Below, piece by piece: positions 59,236 to 64,000 of a stretch of 64,000 bases of DNA (the first letter of the stretch is position 1; every line of letters begins with the position of its first letter). The translations under genes were made by a program, and so were the position numbers. The stretch covers positions 37,949,824 to 38,013,823 of the forward strand of contig CM038725.1 in the NCBI GenBank assembly GCA_021613375.1. The letters are read 5' to 3'. The DNA is from Megaleporinus macrocephalus. Its lineage: Eukaryota; Chordata; Actinopteri; Characiformes; Anostomidae. The notes beneath the pieces were generated by a model. It did no database searches, had not been told where the DNA came from, and saw only the letters and a list, made by a program, of their open reading frames with translations.

Positions 59236-61147
59236 CTGGAAGAAGAAAAAAGTACATATAAACTCAAAGTGCAATCAATCAGTAATGCTCCACCTACATC
59301 AACTGGCAGAAAGTGTACACTGGAAGATTTGGAAGACCATGAAAGAACATGCTTGTAGACAGGCCAGGTATGCAAAGCAAAACCTCCACCTCACTGCCAA
59401 AGACCTGCAGGAAGGCTTGGCTGACAACAAATACCCAACCCCCCTCGCCCAGGCTTTCTTCCCTGTAATATTCCAGAGCTTTTAAAATGTTTGTATAATT
59501 CAATTAAATTTACCAAACAATCATCACTTGACGTTCATGTGTTTCTAGCAGTTACATGAGTAGATTGTGGAATAAGGAATTAGCTCATGTTATACTACAG
59601 AAGAAGAGAAATGTATGTATTTGGATCTAATGTGAGATGTTCCAGTTTGGAATGTTCTATAAGAAAGCTGAGCTGATGTTTTATGGAGATTTAAGTTCTT
59701 GCCAGTTCAGTCAGTGGAAATAGTGAGCAATATTAATGTTCTTTCAGAGTGGCTTGACAAAGTGGTTCAGACAAATATAGCTATTTTATTTATTATTCAG
59801 AATGACCAGTGAACCTCCATGTCTGAGTTTCTACAAGTAATGATGATAACGTTAAAATAAGTGGTAAATATGAAAAAAATACGATTTTGTTTTCGTAGAT
59901 GAAGTTCATAAGGGACTATTTTGTCCCACAGGTCAATATATACCACATTACCTAACCCTCCCAGTCCATGTCATGGAACTTGGGGGGACTTCCACGCAAT
60001 CTACCTGTACTCCAATTATTAGTTATGAATTCTTGAAGAATTGTTTTTAATCATTCCATTGCACTTCTTTGTAGGTGCACTCCAAGCCAATGGCTTTTTC
60101 CCCCCACTAGCTTTGATTTGAAAATGCACTGAGCATCCAGGATATTCTGCAACATGCTTTCAAGGAAACTTAAAAGTTGTTGCTGACTTTTACACGGGAA
60201 TCAAATGAATAAACATTTTATATTTTTCACTCGAGCAAAGAATGAAAACAAACATTAAGATATTTTGACTGTATTTTCACAAGAAAACAATATGTGAATT
60301 GCCTTGGGAATGTATCTATATTACTATATTATTTAAAATACATTGAAATAAATAGCCACAGTCAAATCACTAATGTACTGTTGGTTCACACTGCCAAATG
60401 TTAAAATGTGCGTTAGCCTTTTATTGTTGCTGATTGAAAGAAACAAATAAAAAACACAAGTCAGTACAGGGTGGTGCCTCCCACATTTTATAACGATTGC
60501 TGTTACTATAATTAATAATTATATAACATATAATCCTTAATGTGTTTTACACACTACACACTGTGTAGTGTATTCCATGGTTGTTAGCATATGTTACATC
60601 AGTTAGTAGATCAGGAATCCTGTAGGACTTGTGAAAAGTGGTTATTTAAGTGTTAGTGCAGCACTTCTCATTGGTTGGTTTTACAGATTACTTAAATATC
60701 ACCCTCTACATGCAAAATACAGATGCAAAATACAGATGCAGATAGTCTTGTACATAAATATCATGTATTGATACAGTTAGTTTAAAAATGAAGGAGTTGA
60801 CTTGAAAACATTAGTACACAAAAGAACAGAAACACATCAGATACACCAACAATCACAGTATTGATCTAAAGAACATGTGTTTGATGTATTAGGATCTAAC
60901 CTAGTAATTAAATCAGAAACAAACTGCTCTGTTTATCAAACCCAACTAGGAAAACATGATCAAGCAAATATTCTGGTCCAGCAGCACAAGCTCCCATTAC
61001 TCAGCTCTGGTCTGAATGAAGCTGCTTCTATGTATCTGATCTATTTTAAAAACATCAGATCTTACGTTCAGAACTCAGATTTGTTTCCAGACGTATGTCT
61101 CAGGATGAATAAAGAACAGTGAGTGTTAAAGTGTTAAAGCTTCCTAC
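59236..61147 (-). other. Intron 1 of zinc-finger gene H
   Basis: 60700-61147 aligns with the conserved first-intron sequence of the other ZNF genes and with 46625-46800. A perfect 10-bp-arm hairpin lies at 60551-60571. The remainder is AT-rich and featureless. Confidence 0.7.
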
Positions 61148-61300
61148 CTTCAATAGTTCAGCTCTGCTTTCTGTTCCTCTAACACTGTCCGAGCGCGGAG
61201 GAGGTGCGTACTGCTGCCCACAAAACGATCTTCTTCTTCTTCTTCTTCTTCTTCTTCAAAGCAGTTATGTGGTGCATTAGCGCCACTTAGTGGACTGGAA
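61148..61300 (-). promoter_or_regulatory. Shared promoter and non-coding exon 1, gene H
   Basis: Reverse-strand block with 'ccgagcgcggaggagg' and the splice-donor end at 61141-61148. In gene direction the upstream element is CCACTAAGTGGCGCTAA, whose first 14 bases match the CTCF core at 13 positions, the best fit among the ZNF promoters. A (TTC)n expansion (61228-61257) is inserted between this element and the GC-rich part, unlike in any paralogue. Confidence 0.74.
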
Positions 61301-62654
61301 TAACAATATATGGGGTTCGGGTGCTCACATGCGATCTTTATATACATTTGGTGAGGGACATAGTTGTAATGCTGTATTTAGAGCTGCGTGTAATTTTTTT
61401 CACTCATCTAGGTGGTTTATGGGTTGTCAAATTAAGAATATTCAAAAACTACTCAGGATCCGTTTAGGCCAGATCCGTTGCAAAATTAAATGTAATAGAT
61501 TGAGCAAACAAAAAAATTATAAAAAATAGCAACAAGGAATTAAGACGGGAAAAAATATTCAGAACTGTTTGTAAATATGGGCGTAGATCTGCATATGGAC
61601 GTTAGAGACCAATAATATACGATGTTCCTGTGTTTGAACAAACTTGTATGCATTATATTTGGGGTCAACCCATATTAAGAAGCTACGTTCAGTGTTGCGC
61701 AAGACTCTGCAGGTGGCGCGTGAGCCTAAAGCGAACACGTCCGCATTTTTACTAAGCGATTCCAACGGGCAAGAACAGCTTATTTTAATTTTCTACCTCC
61801 CCCGCCCTTATGTACCCCTACCCGCAAAACTGAATAAATCCAGGTAATGTGTACATGTGAGATTGTTCTTTTCCTAATTAAAAACGTACATTCAGTGTAA
61901 ATTCAACAATCTCAAATTGACAGGCTAGTTACTAATAAATTCAAAACGGGCAACACCATGCTCTAAATCCAATTACACTACCAAATACTGATTTGCAGAG
62001 AAACAGACAATTGGTTTTACATCCTGACAGTCGACATCAACATCCAGATTCTTCTTTAGGAAGCTACTGTTTTGTTGTTGTTAAGGGCCAGTCTGCAAGT
62101 CTTTGCTGTGTTATCACATTTTCTCAACACCAATTTATCCTTTTTCCTGCTGCAGCCTGGAGAAGGATTGATCTACAGGACGTGCAGTGTAGTAAAAGAA
62201 GAATCTACAGCTTAGATGCCTCAACTGTTCTCCTTATAAAATTCCATTTTTATTTTTAATATAAAAGTAAACCGCTTATTTATGCTTATACATTAACTTC
62301 TGAACGTCTGAGGCGGCAGAATTAGCAAATTAATGGTACTGAGTAAATTTAGCATATTTTACTATTAGATGTAATTGGTCAATACTAAAAGACCTTTTTT
62401 GTGAATCTTATTTTGTAGTACAACACAAAACTTCGGCAAAAAAAAGACTGTGTGGGTGTTAAGTGTGAAATTAACAAATGTGTGATTTTGCACAATTAAT
62501 ATACGCATCTGTATGTTAATTTGACCATTAAAACTGAAGCTTAATTACACATCAAACATAACAGCTACATATACACATATTAAAAAGTAACACAATAAAT
62601 AAATTAAATCAGATTTTTAAAAAGGCATTTCATTTAAACGAATACGTAAATGAA

Positions 62655-62656
62655 AT

Positions 62657-62725
<69 letters not shown>

Positions 62726-62780
62726 CTTTATTGATCCCGAAGGAAATTTAGCAATTGATCCCGAAGGAAATTTAGCAAAT
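62655..62780 (-). mobile_element. LINE 3' tail with (TATC)n microsatellite
   Basis: The tetranucleotide run is followed by 'tactttattgatcccgaagg' and a tandem copy of 'ttgatcccgaaggaaattta'. Read in reverse this is the familiar fish LINE ending 'gggatcaataaagta' plus (TATC)n. Confidence 0.6.
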
Positions 62781-63715
62781 AATTAACAACTAAATTAATG
62801 AAATGAAAGACAAGGGACAAAATTTTTTTTTAACATGTGACACATTATTGGTGCTCCCAAAGACAGTAACTTTTGTGACAGTGAAGCTGACATGGTATGT
62901 TATGCAAGCTTGCTAGTTCCTGTGGTTTTGCCTGGTTTTTACATTAACCATCCCAAAACCAGGAATTCTCACTCTCTTGCTTACCCGCTATAGGTTACTT
63001 TGAACTGATGCTATTACTTTGAACAAAAATGCTATTACCCATGTAAATAAAGTAAAACATACAGAAACAAGGTAAGTAAGCCCTTGCTTCGATTTATCAG
63101 CGTTACCACTGGAGACTAACAGCTACATACTGTGAAGAAAAATAACATTACCACACTTTCTAATAAAATACACAGAACATCGTGCATATACTTTCTGAAA
63201 TTAAACTAAACAGATCAGAATATGTTGCTGTAGTCTATGATACCTACATTTTTCATATCATTACAGCGAGCATGGTTTAGCTATAAAAAGTTACTAGCGC
63301 TAGCTAGCTAAAGTGAACAGGTTAGCCTAGCTGCTCATTTTCGTCAGAAAAATAAATAAATTACGTGCGTATGTGTAATTTAATAGAAAAACGTAGCGAT
63401 ATATTATTACTTTAACTGCCTTTGAGCGACACTAAAACACGTTATCGCTCTGGATACACAGATATAAGGTTAAATTTACAGAGCAGGTAGTTCACACTGA
63501 CTGTACTAAGCTGAAGTCAGAGCTCTCGCTGGACTGAAATAAAAAAGGGCGCGAATCAGTGGCGTCATCTTCTTCGCTGCTTCTTATGGCAGTTACCTTC
63601 AGGTTCCTCATTCATCATTCACATAAACAAATATAATGCAATTCGTATAATCTAAGAAGTTTAAATAATAACACGGTTTATTTAATTATTTCATTGTTTT
63701 TTAGACAGCTACATA

Positions 63716-63741
63716 TTATTATTATTATTGTTATTATTATT

Positions 63742-63793
<52 letters not shown>
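63716..63793. repeat. (ATT)n(AAT)n inverted simple repeat
   Basis: An ATT run turns into an AAT run at about 63744, giving two complementary arms able to fold back on each other. Confidence 0.88.
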
Positions 63794-64000
63794 TGCACTG
63801 TCATAACTTTCATTTAATATGATATCAAGATATCATTATTATTATTTGTAGTAGCCTGTAATAATTAAACAATTAAACCACAAACCTTAACCCTATAGGC
63901 ATGCAACATCAATTTAATGGTGAGTTTGCATCAAGTTCTTAATGGCACATACAAGGTTCTCTCTAGTTACAAACTGTATGGAGTAGCCAGTTCCAGGTGA

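Larger units (their letters stand above)
61301..64000. other. Right end: duplication copy 2 and simple repeats
   Basis: 61855-62245 and 62930-63610 pair with the segmental duplication at 46625-49170. 62655-62705 is a (GATA)n tract joined to a LINE-type tail. 63716-63793 is an (ATT)n/(AAT)n inverted tract. No coding gene is supported; the open frames are short and unrecognised. Confidence 0.6.

Overview
The window reads as vertebrate nuclear DNA, most likely from a teleost. Genes are sparse and intron-split, the DNA is AT-rich, and there are many Tc1/mariner, hAT and SINE remnants, microsatellites, and a fish-type multi-finger C2H2 zinc-finger (ZNF) cluster. The tRNA-derived SINE at 7.66-8.25 kb and the dispersed repeat ending in a 'gagctgctttgagaca' motif suggest an otophysan fish, perhaps a characiform; that assignment is an inference from memory of repeat families.

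Layout: eight ZNF paralogues, labelled A to H by position, lie at 0.6 (A, -), 17.2 (B, +), 24.6 (C, -), 33.6 (D, +), 37.5 (E, +), 43.8 (F, +), 50.9 (G, -, broken) and 57.9 kb (H, -). Seven have the same two-exon structure. A conserved promoter/5' UTR exon with no ATG ends at a shared gtaggaag donor. A 1.1-2.6 kb intron follows, then one exon carrying the whole reading frame. No KRAB, SCAN, BTB or other effector domain is visible in the proteins. Gene G has a premature stop and no exon 1 of its own. A seven-exon 2-oxoglutarate/Fe(II) oxygenase gene (309 aa, intact reading frame, catalytic triad present) lies between ZNF A and ZNF B on the minus strand.

Mobile DNA fills the spaces. At 28.7-31.0 kb is a two-gene DNA transposon resembling ISL2EU: a THAP-DDE transposase gene that is open over 453 aa but has Asn for the second catalytic Asp, facing a decayed YqaJ-nuclease gene. 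Several Tc1-like elements, two hAT-type MITEs with recognisable 8-bp target duplications, a probable solo LTR and two adjacent SINEs are also mapped. A segmental duplication links 46.6-49.2 kb with 60.7-63.6 kb; the first copy has lost the ZNF promoter and gained two expanded minisatellites.

The ZNF genes probably encode nuclear DNA-binding proteins that evolve by tandem duplication, finger-array change and promoter reuse, as expected of transposon-targeting ZNFs. The shared promoter block contains a CTCF-like core, and closer CTCF consensus matches occur in the introns of C, E and F. These regulatory readings are inferences from motif resemblance only.
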